Shown: positions 32,539 to 41,924 of the stretch, one piece after another
Numbering within the stretch: the first letter of the stretch is position 1
Layout of the letters: each line of letters begins with the position of its first letter
Assembly (NCBI GenBank): GCA_024690825.1
Contig: JAILOK010000074.1
Span: 1 to 64,000 of the forward strand
DNA from: Lachnospiraceae bacterium
GTDB lineage: Bacteria > Bacillota > Clostridia > Lachnospirales > Lachnospiraceae
Direction of reading: 5' to 3'
Length of the DNA stretch: 64,000 bases
Program-made: the position numbers and the translations under genes
Notes under the pieces: model-generated
The model's database searches: none
Seen by the model: only the letters and a program-made list of their open reading frames with translations
What the model was told of the DNA's origin: nothing

Positions 32539-34275
32539 ATGGCAGAAAGTGAGATAATGCTCGGAAATGCCGCGATCGCCCGGGGCGCGTGGGAAGCGGG
32601 AGTAAAGGTTTCGGCGGCCTACCCGGGAACTCCGAGCACGGAGATATCCGAAAATATCGTGAAATATCCGGAGGTTTATGCGGAGTGGTCGCCCAATGAA
32701 AAGGTGGCGGCGGAAGTGGCTATAGGCGCTTCGATGGCCGGAGTGAGAGCAATGGTCTCAATGAAGCATGTGGGACTGAATGTTGCAAGCGATCCGCTCT
32801 ATTCGGTTTCCTATATCGGCGTAAGCGGAGGTCTGGTATTCTGCGTTGCCGATGATCCGGGTCTTTATTCGTCACAGAATGAGCAGGATACGAGGCTCAT
32901 CGGAAGATCGGCCCATGCGCCGGTCCTGGAGCCCTCAGATTCGGAAGAGGCGCTTCAGTTCATGAAGCTTGCCTTTGATTATTCGGAAAAATACGATACG
33001 CCCGTGATCCTTCGTACAACCACAAGACTCGGGCATTCACAGGGAAAGGTGGCCGTAAGCGAAAGAAAAGAGATCCCCGATAAGCCTTATGTGCGCAACA
33101 TGGCAAAGAATGTTATGATGCCGGGACCCGCAAAGGGAAGGCATATAGTGGTCGAAGAGCGCGAGAAAAAAATGGCGGAGGATGCATGCACCCTGCCGGT
33201 GAACCGCATTGAAAAAGGTGATGGAAAGCTTGGCTTCATCACGAGCGGAATAGCCTATCAGTATGTGAAGGAAGTATTTCCCGAGGCATCCGTATTAAAA
33301 CTGGGTCTCGTATATCCGCTTCCGGATAAGCTTATACGCGACTTTGCATCTTCGGTGGAAAGGCTGATAATCTTTGAGGAGCTTGAACCCTTCATCGAGG
33401 ATCATGTAAAGAGTCTCGGCATTAAATGCGAGGGCAAGGATATCTTCACGCTGCAGGGTGAGTACAGCGCCAATATGCTGCGTGAACGCCTGAAGAAGGA
33501 GGATATAATAAAAACCGGCCGCGATGTTCCGGCACGTCCCCCGATCCTGTGTCCGGGATGTCCTCACAGGAGCACCTTCTATGTCTTAAAGAAACTGAAG
33601 ATACATGCTTCGGGAGATATCGGATGTTATACCTTGGGCGCCGTATCACCGCTTGATGTAGTGGATACCACGGTCTGTATGGGTGCGTCGATCTCGATGC
33701 TTCACGGAATGGAAAAGGCAAAGGGAAAGGATTTCATAAAGGACTGGGTTGCAGTCATAGGCGATTCGACCTTCATGCATACAGGCATCAATTCACTTGA
33801 AGATCTGGCCTATAACCGTTCGACGGCAACCGTCATGATACTTGATAATTCCACGACCGGCATGACGGGCCATCAGGATCATGCGGCAACAGGGAAGACC
33901 CTTGACGGCACTGAGGTTCCCGCAATCTCCATCTATAAGCTCTGCAAGGCCATGAACATAGAGCATGTAGTGGAAGTGGATGCCTTTGATACGGCAGAGC
34001 TTGAAAGAGTTGTAAAAGAGGAGACGGCAAGAGACGAGCTTTCCGTCATCATCGTCTGCGCGCCCTGCGCGCTTCTTAAAGGACAGAAGTTCCCGTACAA
34101 GGTGAGGGCACTTTCCGATAAGTGCAAAAAGTGCGGTATGTGCTTAAAGCCCGGATGCCCCGCGATAAAGAAAAATGAGGACGGGACCGTTGCCGTGGAT
34201 GACACACTGTGCAACGGATGCGGACTGTGCACGAAGCTTTGCAATTTCGGAGCACTTGAGAGATATGAAATATAA
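32539..34275 (+). CDS. iorA: Indolepyruvate:ferredoxin oxidoreductase, alpha subunit
   Basis: A 578-residue protein matching the alpha subunit that, with IorB, oxidatively decarboxylates aryl pyruvates to aryl-acetyl-CoA using thiamine diphosphate and ferredoxin. The N-terminal pyrimidine domain (NAAIARGAWEAGV, AAYPGTPSTEI), the thiamine-binding part (PILCPGCPHRS, GDIGCYTLG, VIGDSTFMHTG) and a C-terminal double 4Fe-4S region (CKKCGMC...CP and CNGCGLC...C) are complete. AGAGGAG lies eight bases upstream. The partner gene iorB is absent from the window; a palindromic element follows instead. Role: amino-acid catabolism, or reductive synthesis of aromatic amino acids. Confidence 0.9.
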   Translation: MAESEIMLGNAAIARGAWEAGVKVSAAYPGTPSTEISENIVKYPEVYAEWSPNEKVAAEVAIGASMAGVRAMVSMKHVGLNVASDPLYSVSYIGVSGGLVFCVADDPGLYSSQNEQDTRLIGRSAHAPVLEPSDSEEALQFMKLAFDYSEKYDTPVILRTTTRLGHSQGKVAVSERKEIPDKPYVRNMAKNVMMPGPAKGRHIVVEEREKKMAEDACTLPVNRIEKGDGKLGFITSGIAYQYVKEVFPEASVLKLGLVYPLPDKLIRDFASSVERLIIFEELEPFIEDHVKSLGIKCEGKDIFTLQGEYSANMLRERLKKEDIIKTGRDVPARPPILCPGCPHRSTFYVLKKLKIHASGDIGCYTLGAVSPLDVVDTTVCMGASISMLHGMEKAKGKDFIKDWVAVIGDSTFMHTGINSLEDLAYNRSTATVMILDNSTTGMTGHQDHAATGKTLDGTEVPAISIYKLCKAMNIEHVVEVDAFDTAELERVVKEETARDELSVIIVCAPCALLKGQKFPYKVRALSDKCKKCGMCLKPGCPAIKKNEDGTVAVDDTLCNGCGLCTKLCNFGALERYEI

Positions 34276-34281
34276 ACCCGG

Positions 34282-34426
34282 TGTCATCAGCTTAAAAAAT
34301 GACTACAACACAGGCGCGAGCAGGGAGGGGTGCCGGATGTCCGGTGGACATCTGTTTGGCACCGACCGAAGCGGAGCGCAGACCCCTGCGGGAGCCTGGC
34401 GAAGTATATCGTCTAAGCTGATGACA
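34282..34426. repeat. 145-bp palindromic element with perfect 13-bp ends
   Basis: TGTCATCAGCTTA (34282-34294) and TAAGCTGATGACA (34414-34426) are perfect inverted repeats. Inside, GCAGGG (34320-34325) pairs with CCCTGC (34384-34389), and GTGCC/GGCAC encloses GATGTCC-GGT-GGACATC, giving a branched fold. Layout and the CTTA/CTAAG ends recall the elements at 14-164, 3301-3502 and 50643-50864. It lies just after iorA. Confidence 0.55.
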
Positions 34427-34451
34427 TAAGATATGATAAGGAGGATGTCAT

Positions 34452-35744
34452 ATGAAGAAATATTCCGAGATGACAAAGGAAGAACTTTCAAAGGAGATCG
34501 AGGATCTGAAGGTTCAGTACAAAAAGTATCAGGACATGAGCCTGACTCTCGACATGAGCAGGGGAAAGCCCTGTACCGAGCAGCTCGATCTTTCCATGGG
34601 CATGATGGATGCCCTTAATTCCGGAGTGGACCTTCGGGGTGAGGACGGAACGGACTGCCGCAATTACGGAGGACTGACCGGACTTCCCGAGGCAAGGCAG
34701 CTCATGGGAGATATGATGGAGAATAATCCGTCAAACATAATCATCTACGGAAACTCTTCATTGAATGTCATGTTTGATACGGTATCGCGCGCGATGACAC
34801 ACGGAGTCATGGGCAATAAACCCTGGGGTAAGCTTGACAAGGTAAAGTTCCTGTGTCCCGTGCCGGGTTATGACAGACATTTTGCGATCACCGAATATTT
34901 CGGCATAGAGATGATACCGGTACCCACAAACGAAGAAGGTCCGGACATGGATATGATAGAGGATCTGGTTTCAAAGGACGATACCATCAAGGGTATCTGG
35001 TGCGTGCCCAAATACGCAAATCCCTCCGGTTATTCCTATTCCGATTATACCGTGAGACGCTTTGCAAGGCTTAAGCCGAAGGCAAAGGATTTCAGGATAT
35101 TCTGGGATAATGCATACTGCGTGCATCATCTGTATGATGACAGACAGGATCATATCATTGAGATCCTTGCGGAGTGCAAAAGAGCGGGAAATCCCGATCT
35201 GGTATATAAATTTGCATCGACTTCAAAGATCACGTTCCCGGGTTCGGGCCTTGCTGCGCTTGCCACCTCCGCAAACAACATGGAGGATATCAAAAAGCAG
35301 TTAAAGATCCAGACCATAGGACATGACAAGGTAAATCAGCTCCGTCATGTCAGATTCTTTAAGGACATACACGGACTTACCGAGCATATGAAGAAGCATG
35401 CGGGGATAATAAGACCGAAGTTTGAAGTGGTCGAGGAAACTCTGGAAAAGAACCTGGGAGATCTTGATATAGGAAAGTGGACAAAGCCCAACGGCGGTTA
35501 TTTCATCTGCTTTAACGCGATGGAAGGCTGCGCGAAGGAGATAGTGCTCATGGCAAAGAAGGCGGGTGTTACCATGACGGAGGCAGGCGCGACCTGGCCT
35601 TATCATGAGGATCCCCACGACAGTGATATAAGGATAGCGCCCACATATCCGCCTCTTGCAGAGCTTCAGACCGCGGCAGAGCTGTTCTGTCTGTGCGTGA
35701 AGCTTACGAGTGCTCAGAAGATATTGGAAGGAATGGACAAATGA
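34452..35744 (+). CDS. Aspartate-type aminotransferase (class I/II)
   Basis: A 430-residue pyridoxal-phosphate aminotransferase of the subgroup with a long N-terminal helix (like the AspT of corynebacteria). The pyridoxal lysine is in STSKITFPGSG; YGNSSLNVMFD and WDNAYCVHHL are the phosphate- and ring-binding blocks, and an Arg near the end (DIRIAPTYPP) should hold the substrate carboxylate. It moves amino groups between glutamate/2-oxoglutarate and aspartate/oxaloacetate or related acids. Its stop overlaps the argJ start (ATGA), so nitrogen supply may be coupled to arginine synthesis. GGAGG is upstream of ATG. Confidence 0.85.
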   Translation: MKKYSEMTKEELSKEIEDLKVQYKKYQDMSLTLDMSRGKPCTEQLDLSMGMMDALNSGVDLRGEDGTDCRNYGGLTGLPEARQLMGDMMENNPSNIIIYGNSSLNVMFDTVSRAMTHGVMGNKPWGKLDKVKFLCPVPGYDRHFAITEYFGIEMIPVPTNEEGPDMDMIEDLVSKDDTIKGIWCVPKYANPSGYSYSDYTVRRFARLKPKAKDFRIFWDNAYCVHHLYDDRQDHIIEILAECKRAGNPDLVYKFASTSKITFPGSGLAALATSANNMEDIKKQLKIQTIGHDKVNQLRHVRFFKDIHGLTEHMKKHAGIIRPKFEVVEETLEKNLGDLDIGKWTKPNGGYFICFNAMEGCAKEIVLMAKKAGVTMTEAGATWPYHEDPHDSDIRIAPTYPPLAELQTAAELFCLCVKLTSAQKILEGMDK

Positions 35745-36964
35745 AAATAATTGACGGCGGCGTGACCGCGCCGAAGGGATTTTCTGCAGCAGGCACGGAA
35801 GCTTTTATCAAATATGAAAACCGTCCCGACATGGCGATGCTCTTTTCAAAGGAGCCATGCATCGTTGCCGGAACCTTCACTTCAAATGTGGTGAAGGCGG
35901 CGCCGGTCATCTGGGATGCGAAGATAGTTAAGGAAACGGGAACTGCAAGAGCGGCAGTCGTCAATACGGGCATCGCAAACGCAGGTACCGGAAAACAGGG
36001 AATGGATATCTGTAAGGCGGAGGCAGCGGAAGCAGCTAAGGCTCTGGGAATAAAAAAGGAAGAGGTCCTTGTCGGTTCCACCGGAGTCATCGGGGAACAG
36101 CTCAATACAGAAAAACTCAAGAGCGGAATAAGAGCCCTTGCAGGTAAGCTTTCCGACAGCAGGCAGGCTGCGACAGAGGCTTCGATCGCCATCATGACAA
36201 CGGATACGGTGAATAAGGAGGCTGCGGCAACATTTGAGATAGGGGACAAGACTGTCACGGTAGGCGGCATGTCAAAGGGATCGGGCATGATCCATCCGAA
36301 TATGTGCACGATGCTTGGCTATATCACGACGGACTTAAACATTGACAGGAGCCTTTTGCAGAAGGCCTTAAGCGAAGATGTGAAGGATACTTTCAACATG
36401 ATCACGGTGGACGGCGATACATCGACCAATGACACCCTGCTTCTTTTCGCAAACGGTCTTGCGGGAAATGAAAAGATAACAGCAGAAGATGAGAATTATA
36501 AAAAGTTCTGTGAGGCGCTTCACTATGTGAATGAGACGCTGGCAAAAAAGATGGCCGGCGACGGAGAAGGCGCGACAAAGCTTGTCGAGGTCCTTGTAAC
36601 GGGTGCTTCAACAAAGGATGAGGCAAAGATCCTTGCAAGGTCTGTTGCGGGATCAAATCTTACGAAGGCTGCGATGTACGGAAATGACTCCAATTTCGGA
36701 AGGATCCTTTGCGCGTTAGGATACTCGGGAGTGGACTTTGATCCGGACAGGGTGGATATTTCATACGAATCCGAAGGAAAGAGCATCAGGATATTTTCCG
36801 GCGGGATCAAGGCTGATTATGATGAAGCCGAAGCGACAAAGATACTTGACCATAAGGAAGTGAGGATCATTGCCGACATGCATATGGGTGAGGCCAAAGC
36901 CACTGCGTGGGGGTGCGATCTCACATACGACTATGTAAAAATAAACGCGGATTACAGGAGCTGA
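35741..36964 (+). CDS. argJ: Glutamate N-acetyltransferase / ornithine acetyltransferase
   Basis: A 407-residue ArgJ, which recycles the acetyl group from acetyl-ornithine to glutamate and may also use acetyl-CoA. The precursor cuts itself into two chains before a Thr nucleophile; here the site is HPNMCTMLG with Thr190 preceded by Cys189, where Ala is usual. The start ATG overlaps the aminotransferase stop; a longer frame upstream is unlikely. argB follows four bases later, then argD. argC is not in this window. Confidence 0.92.
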   Translation: MKIIDGGVTAPKGFSAAGTEAFIKYENRPDMAMLFSKEPCIVAGTFTSNVVKAAPVIWDAKIVKETGTARAAVVNTGIANAGTGKQGMDICKAEAAEAAKALGIKKEEVLVGSTGVIGEQLNTEKLKSGIRALAGKLSDSRQAATEASIAIMTTDTVNKEAAATFEIGDKTVTVGGMSKGSGMIHPNMCTMLGYITTDLNIDRSLLQKALSEDVKDTFNMITVDGDTSTNDTLLLFANGLAGNEKITAEDENYKKFCEALHYVNETLAKKMAGDGEGATKLVEVLVTGASTKDEAKILARSVAGSNLTKAAMYGNDSNFGRILCALGYSGVDFDPDRVDISYESEGKSIRIFSGGIKADYDEAEATKILDHKEVRIIADMHMGEAKATAWGCDLTYDYVKINADYRS

Positions 36965-36968
36965 TATC

Positions 36969-37841
36969 ATGACAGATGAGGAGATGAGAAAATTACAGGA
37001 CAAGGCATCGGTGCTTATTGAGGCGCTGCCTTATATCCGGGCTTTCAACAGAAAGATAATAGTTATAAAGTACGGCGGATCAGCCATGACCTCGGAAGAG
37101 TTAAAGGTCAATGTCATAAAGGATGTAACCCTCTTAAAGGTCTGCGGTTTCAAGCCCATCATCGTTCATGGCGGCGGGAAGGAAATAAGCCGCTGGGTTG
37201 AGAAGGTGGGAATGGAGGCAAAGTTCATAAACGGCCTTCGTGTCACCGATGCCGACACCATGGAGATCGCGGAGATGGTGCTCGGAAAGGTCAACAAGGA
37301 TCTGGTGCGACTGGTCCAGAAGCTGGATGTCAGGGCTGTGGGCATATCCGGCAAGGACAGCCATCTGTTTGAGGTTAAAAAGAGATATTCCGACGGACAG
37401 GATATCGGCTATGTAGGCGAGATCACGAGGGTAAACCCCGCGATCCTCTTTGATCTGCTCGAGCAGTATTATCTGCCGATCGTCGCGCCGATAGGAATGG
37501 ACGAAAACTGCGATACATATAATATAAACGCGGATGATGCGGCCTGTGCCATAGCCAAGGCCGTAAATGCCGAAAAGCTGGCATTTCTTACAGACATTGA
37601 AGGACTGTACCGTGATATCAATGACAAGAGCAGCTTCATATCATCGCTTTCGGCAGCCCAGGCAAGAAAACTCTGCGAGGACGGCATCGTCGGCGGAGGA
37701 ATGCTGCCAAAGCTTTCAGGCTGCATTGATGCGGTAGAGAACGGAGTCGAGAAGGTGCATATTCTCGACGGCAGGGTGCTGCACTGCCTGCTGCTTGAGA
37801 TCTTCACGGACGAGGGCATCGGAACCTGTATCCACAGTTGA
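36969..37841 (+). CDS. argB: Acetylglutamate kinase
   Basis: A 290-residue amino-acid kinase that phosphorylates N-acetylglutamate, the second step of arginine synthesis. Family motifs are [16 protein letters not shown], and [10 protein letters not shown], plus an LTDIEGLY lid region. The N-terminal helix (about 1-25) is of the kind seen in arginine-inhibited hexameric enzymes, so feedback control is likely. AGGAG is nine bases before ATG. It lies between argJ and argD. Confidence 0.93.
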   Translation: MTDEEMRKLQDKASVLIEALPYIRAFNRKIIVIKYGGSAMTSEELKVNVIKDVTLLKVCGFKPIIVHGGGKEISRWVEKVGMEAKFINGLRVTDADTMEIAEMVLGKVNKDLVRLVQKLDVRAVGISGKDSHLFEVKKRYSDGQDIGYVGEITRVNPAILFDLLEQYYLPIVAPIGMDENCDTYNINADDAACAIAKAVNAEKLAFLTDIEGLYRDINDKSSFISSLSAAQARKLCEDGIVGGGMLPKLSGCIDAVENGVEKVHILDGRVLHCLLLEIFTDEGIGTCIHS

Positions 37842-37890
37842 TCGTTCACAAAACAAAATATGCATCCCGGAGTTAAAAGGAGTTTTTATT

Positions 37891-39090
37891 ATGAGCAACA
37901 GCGAAAAATACATGAAACTTGAAGATGAGTACACCCTGCAGACATATGCCCGCTATCCGATAGTGATCGAAAGCGGCGACGGAGTGTATGTGACGGATGC
38001 CGACAAAAAAAAGTATCTTGACTTTGCCGCAGGCATCGCAGTATTTGCGCTGGGCTACAACAACAGGGAATTAAACGATGCATTAAAAAAACAGATCGAC
38101 CTCATCGTCCATACATCAAACCTGTATTACAATGAGCCCGCAGCCCTTGCGGCAAAGGCATTCTGCGAGGTGTCGGGAATGGACCGCGTGTTCTTTACCA
38201 ACAGCGGGACCGAGGCAGTAGAGGGAGCCATCAAAAGCGCCCTGAAATACGCCTACAGCAAAACAGGGACGGACGATCACGAGATCATAGCCTTTGAGCA
38301 TTCCTTTCACGGCAGGAGCCTGGGAGCGCTTTCGGTTACGGGAAACGCTCATTACAGGGAAGGATATACGCCCTGGGAAGGAAAGGTGAAGTTTGCCGAA
38401 TATAACGACCCGGATTCGGTAAAAGCATTGGTAAACGAAAAGACCTGCGCCGTTATTATGGAGACGGTACAGGGGGAAGGCGGGATACACCCTGCCCAAC
38501 CCGGATTCATAAAAGGAATCAGAAAGCTCTGCGATGAGAAGGGACTTCTTCTGATCCTCGATGAGATACAGTGCGGTCTCGGAAGAAGCGGAAGCATGTA
38601 CGCATTCGAGCAGTACGGCGTAAGACCCGACATACTGACATCAGCAAAGGCACTGGGCTGCGGGGTACCCGTTGGCGCTTTTGCGATGACACAGAAGGTT
38701 GCCGACAGATCTCTTACCGTTGGCGACCACGGCAGCACATACGGCGGAAATCCCTTTGCCTGCGCGGCAGTCTGCGAGGTCTTAAGACAGTTTAAGGAAA
38801 AGGATATTGTTTCACATGTCCGCCGGTTGACACCTGCGCTTGAGTCGGCGCTTGATGAGTTGCAGAAAAAATATCCCGAAAAGATAAAAGAAAGAAGGGG
38901 GAAGGGCTTCATGCAGGCGCTGGAACTTGCCGGACCTGCGGCTCCTGTCATAAAGGAATCCCAGAAAAACGGCCTGCTCGTGATCAGCGCCGGGGCAAAT
39001 GTATTAAGGCTTCTCCCGCCTCTTGTGATAGAAGAAGAACATATAGAGGAGATGAAAAATATCCTTGACAAAGTAATAAGCGCAACCTAA
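37891..39090 (+). CDS. argD: Acetylornithine aminotransferase
   Basis: A 399-residue class III aminotransferase that converts N-acetylglutamate semialdehyde to acetyl-ornithine. Visible blocks are FTNSGTEAVEGAIK (phosphate binding), FHGRSLGALS, LILDEIQCG with the ring-binding Asp, and SAKALGCGVPVGA with the pyridoxal lysine. AAAAGGAG lies eight bases before ATG 37891; the longer upstream frame overlaps argB and is not used. It closes the argJBD group. Confidence 0.92.
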   Translation: MSNSEKYMKLEDEYTLQTYARYPIVIESGDGVYVTDADKKKYLDFAAGIAVFALGYNNRELNDALKKQIDLIVHTSNLYYNEPAALAAKAFCEVSGMDRVFFTNSGTEAVEGAIKSALKYAYSKTGTDDHEIIAFEHSFHGRSLGALSVTGNAHYREGYTPWEGKVKFAEYNDPDSVKALVNEKTCAVIMETVQGEGGIHPAQPGFIKGIRKLCDEKGLLLILDEIQCGLGRSGSMYAFEQYGVRPDILTSAKALGCGVPVGAFAMTQKVADRSLTVGDHGSTYGGNPFACAAVCEVLRQFKEKDIVSHVRRLTPALESALDELQKKYPEKIKERRGKGFMQALELAGPAAPVIKESQKNGLLVISAGANVLRLLPPLVIEEEHIEEMKNILDKVISAT

Positions 39091-39143
39091 AATCATTATA
39101 AGCTTTGGGGGCCGGATACACGGTATGCGGTCAGGAGCATTAA

Positions 39144-39779
39144 TTGATCATCAATATTCAAAGATTTGGGAACGCGCTCTGTATTCTGGGTATCATATCG
39201 GTTCTTTCGGTTTCAGGATGCGGCGCATCTGAGAGTGACACATCATTTGAACTCGTATCGAGCACAGAAGATCCGGAACAGAAAGAGAATACCGGTCATA
39301 TCGCAGAATCGGATACAGATGCATCCGTTTATGTTTATGTATGCGGAAGGGTGAAAAGAGCCGGAGTTTATGCGGTTTCCGGAAATACCCGCATTTATGA
39401 GGTGATAAACCTTGCCGGAGGGTTAGAGGATGACGCCGATATTTCCGCGGTCAATCAGGCCGAAAAGGTAGAAGACGGGCAGAAGATATATATACCGTCG
39501 GCAGAGAAAATGAGACAGGCAAGGGAAAACGGAGAGTTTGCCGAAAGCGCTGTCATGACCGCCGGCGGAATATCAAAGGATGACGGATTGGTTAACATAA
39601 ATACTGCCGATTCCGCCGCACTGCAGACTCTTACGGGAATAGGCGCATCAAGAGCGCAGGCTATAATAGATTACAGGAATGAGAACGGATCCTTTGAAAA
39701 GATCGAGGACATCATGAATGTGGCCGGCATAAAGGAAGGAATGTTCTCAAAGATAAGGGACAGGATAAAGGTAAGGTAG
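39144..39779 (+). CDS. comEA: ComEA-like DNA receptor lipoprotein
   Basis: A 211-residue protein with a lipobox (VSGC, Cys26), a SLBB domain (about 60-115, VYVCGRVKRAGVY) and C-terminal paired helix-hairpin-helix motifs (VNINTADSAALQTLTGIG then YRNENGSFEKIEDI). In competence systems ComEA binds double-stranded DNA outside the membrane and hands it to ComEC. The start is TTG 39144, seven bases after AGGAG. comEC is 3 kb downstream in the same gene run. Confidence 0.85.
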   Translation: MIINIQRFGNALCILGIISVLSVSGCGASESDTSFELVSSTEDPEQKENTGHIAESDTDASVYVYVCGRVKRAGVYAVSGNTRIYEVINLAGGLEDDADISAVNQAEKVEDGQKIYIPSAEKMRQARENGEFAESAVMTAGGISKDDGLVNINTADSAALQTLTGIGASRAQAIIDYRNENGSFEKIEDIMNVAGIKEGMFSKIRDRIKVR

Positions 39780-39793
39780 ACGGGAAAGAGATC

Positions 39794-40480
39794 ATGGCCG
39801 GAAAGATCCTTGTAGTGGATGATGAAAAACTGATAGTGAAAGGGATAAGATTTTCCCTCGAGCAGGACGGGTATGAGGTAGATGTTGCCTATGACGGCAG
39901 GGAAGCGCTTGCCGCCTTTGAAAAGGGAAACTACGACATGATCCTGCTTGATATCATGCTCCCGAAGCTTTCGGGATACGAGGTGTGCCAGCAGATCCGG
40001 AGTACTTCCGATGTGCCGATAATCATGCTGACGGCAAAAGGCGAGGATATGGACAAGATCTTAGGCCTTGATTACGGAGCGGATGATTATATCACCAAGC
40101 CCTTTAACATCCTTGAAGTGAAGGCCAGGATCAAGGCTATCATGAGACGCTGCAAAAGCGGAGAAAAAGCGGATGCGGACGAGATCCTCGAAAAAGGGGA
40201 GCTTAAACTGGATGTTTCCAACAGAAGGGTTTATATAGCGGGAAATGAAGTGAATCTGACAACGAAGGAATTTGATGTGCTTGAGCTTTTATTCCGCCAC
40301 CCCGAGAAGGTATACAGCAGGGAAGATCTGTTAAACCTTGTCTGGGGCAGGGATTATCCGGGAGACGAACGCACCGTTGATGTTCATATCAGGCGTCTTC
40401 GCGAAAAGATAGAAGCCTTCCCGGGAAATCCGAAGTATGTGCACACCAAGTGGGGTGTGGGGTACTATTTTGAAGGATGA
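39794..40480 (+). CDS. OmpR/PhoB-type response regulator
   Basis: A 228-residue regulator: receiver domain (VVDDE at 7-11, acceptor Asp53 in LLDIMLP, conserved Lys in TAKGED) and a C-terminal winged helix (LTTKEFDVLELLFRHP, RTVDVHIRRLREKI). It should be phosphorylated by the histidine kinase encoded by the next, overlapping gene and bind DNA upstream of its targets. It begins 14 bases after comEA, with GGGAAAGAG before ATG. Confidence 0.92.
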   Translation: MAGKILVVDDEKLIVKGIRFSLEQDGYEVDVAYDGREALAAFEKGNYDMILLDIMLPKLSGYEVCQQIRSTSDVPIIMLTAKGEDMDKILGLDYGADDYITKPFNILEVKARIKAIMRRCKSGEKADADEILEKGELKLDVSNRRVYIAGNEVNLTTKEFDVLELLFRHPEKVYSREDLLNLVWGRDYPGDERTVDVHIRRLREKIEAFPGNPKYVHTKWGVGYYFEG

Positions 40481-41924
40481 GGGACTGATAAAAAAGCTTC
40501 TTCGGGGATCTGTTGTCTTCAGGAGCCTGAAATTCAGGATCTTTATCATAGTCCTGCTCGTTGGCATCATACCTTCTTCAGTCTTAAGGGCGCTGCTCAT
40601 CAGAAGCTACGAGAGCAGGGCAGTCAACCAGAGGATCACCGATATCACAAATCAATGCAATATTCTGTGCGGCAGGCTGTTTGAAGCAGGCTTTCTTGAT
40701 GATACGAAAGATGAGCTGATCAATGACGAGCTGTCCTTATTATCAAATCTCTACGACGGCAGGGTGCTGATCATCGATGACGATTTCCGCATAATAAAAG
40801 ATACCTACGATATGTCAGTCGGCAGGACAATGGTCTCAAAGGAGGTCATAGCCTGTCTTAACGGTTCCAGCAATATGAACAGATATGATCCGGAATACGG
40901 CTATGTTGAGGTAACCGTTCCCGTCACCGATGGGAAGGGCGCGATACACGGCGCCATGGTGGCCAGCGGGTCGACCGATTATATCAAAACAAACAGGGTC
41001 AACTTAAATCACAGGGCATGGATAGTGGAGATCACAGTCGGGATCTTTGTGCTCGTGATAGCTTACGCGCTCTCATCGACTCTGCTTCTGCCCTTCGACC
41101 GGGTCCGCACTGCCATAAGCTCGGCCAAGGAAGGTTATATCTCCGAACTTAAAAGAGTGGAAGTCCCTGATTATACGGAAACGGGCGAGATAATGGATGC
41201 CTTTTACCTGCTGCTTGACCAGATAAGGGAGGCGGATGAGGCAAGGGAGGAATTTGTGGCAAATGTGTCGCATGAGTTGAAAACACCGCTGGCATCCATG
41301 AAGGTGCTTTCGGATTCCATCAGGAATGAGGAGAATGTTCCGGTGGAAATGTACAGGGAATTCATGAATGACATCGCCGAGGAGGTTGACCGCGAAAACC
41401 AGATAATAACAGATCTTCTGGAGATAGTTAAACTTGAAAAGCAGACGGACAGGCTTGTGACTGAACCGACGGATCTTGACGACATCCTGAACGAGATCAT
41501 AAAGATGCTCGAACCTCTGGCGGGAAAGAAGGGTATAGGGCTGACCTATGAAAAACTCAAAAGCGTAACGGCTGAGGTGGACAGGCAGAAGCTGTCCCGC
41601 GCGCTGATGAACATAGTCGAAAACGCGATCAAGTATAATAAGGACTTTGGCTGGGTGAAGATAACGCTCGATCATGACATACAGTTTGCGATAATCACGA
41701 TCTCGGACGGCGGCATAGGCATACCGCAGGATGTCGTGGGAAGGATCTTTGACAGATTCTACAGGGCGGACAAATCGCACTCGAACGAGATCGGAGGAAA
41801 CGGTCTGGGGCTTGCGATATCAAGGAGCACCATACTTCTGCACAAAGGATCGGTAAAGGTCACGAGCATAGAGGGAGAGGGGAGTACTTTCACGGTGAAG
41901 ATACCCCTGGTATACGAGAAATGA
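40470..41924 (+). CDS. Membrane sensor histidine kinase
   Basis: A 484-residue sensor kinase: helix 1 (about 18-40), an extracellular domain of about 140 residues, helix 2 (about 185-210), a HAMP-like linker, HisKA with His268 in NVSHELKTP, and HATPase with NIVENAIKYN, DGGIGIP and GGNGLGLAI. It is the partner of the upstream OmpR-type regulator. I take TTG 40470, which overlaps the regulator by 11 bases with GGGGT upstream; the ATG at 40437 is less likely. The architecture resembles ResE/WalK-type kinases; the stimulus is unknown. Confidence 0.88.
   Translation: MKDEGLIKKLLRGSVVFRSLKFRIFIIVLLVGIIPSSVLRALLIRSYESRAVNQRITDITNQCNILCGRLFEAGFLDDTKDELINDELSLLSNLYDGRVLIIDDDFRIIKDTYDMSVGRTMVSKEVIACLNGSSNMNRYDPEYGYVEVTVPVTDGKGAIHGAMVASGSTDYIKTNRVNLNHRAWIVEITVGIFVLVIAYALSSTLLLPFDRVRTAISSAKEGYISELKRVEVPDYTETGEIMDAFYLLLDQIREADEAREEFVANVSHELKTPLASMKVLSDSIRNEENVPVEMYREFMNDIAEEVDRENQIITDLLEIVKLEKQTDRLVTEPTDLDDILNEIIKMLEPLAGKKGIGLTYEKLKSVTAEVDRQKLSRALMNIVENAIKYNKDFGWVKITLDHDIQFAIITISDGGIGIPQDVVGRIFDRFYRADKSHSNEIGGNGLGLAISRSTILLHKGSVKVTSIEGEGSTFTVKIPLVYEK

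Noticed and set aside
37795-37890. N-terminal extension of argD into argB
   Set aside because: The extension overlaps argB and bypasses AAAAGGAG and ATG at 37891, where family similarity begins.
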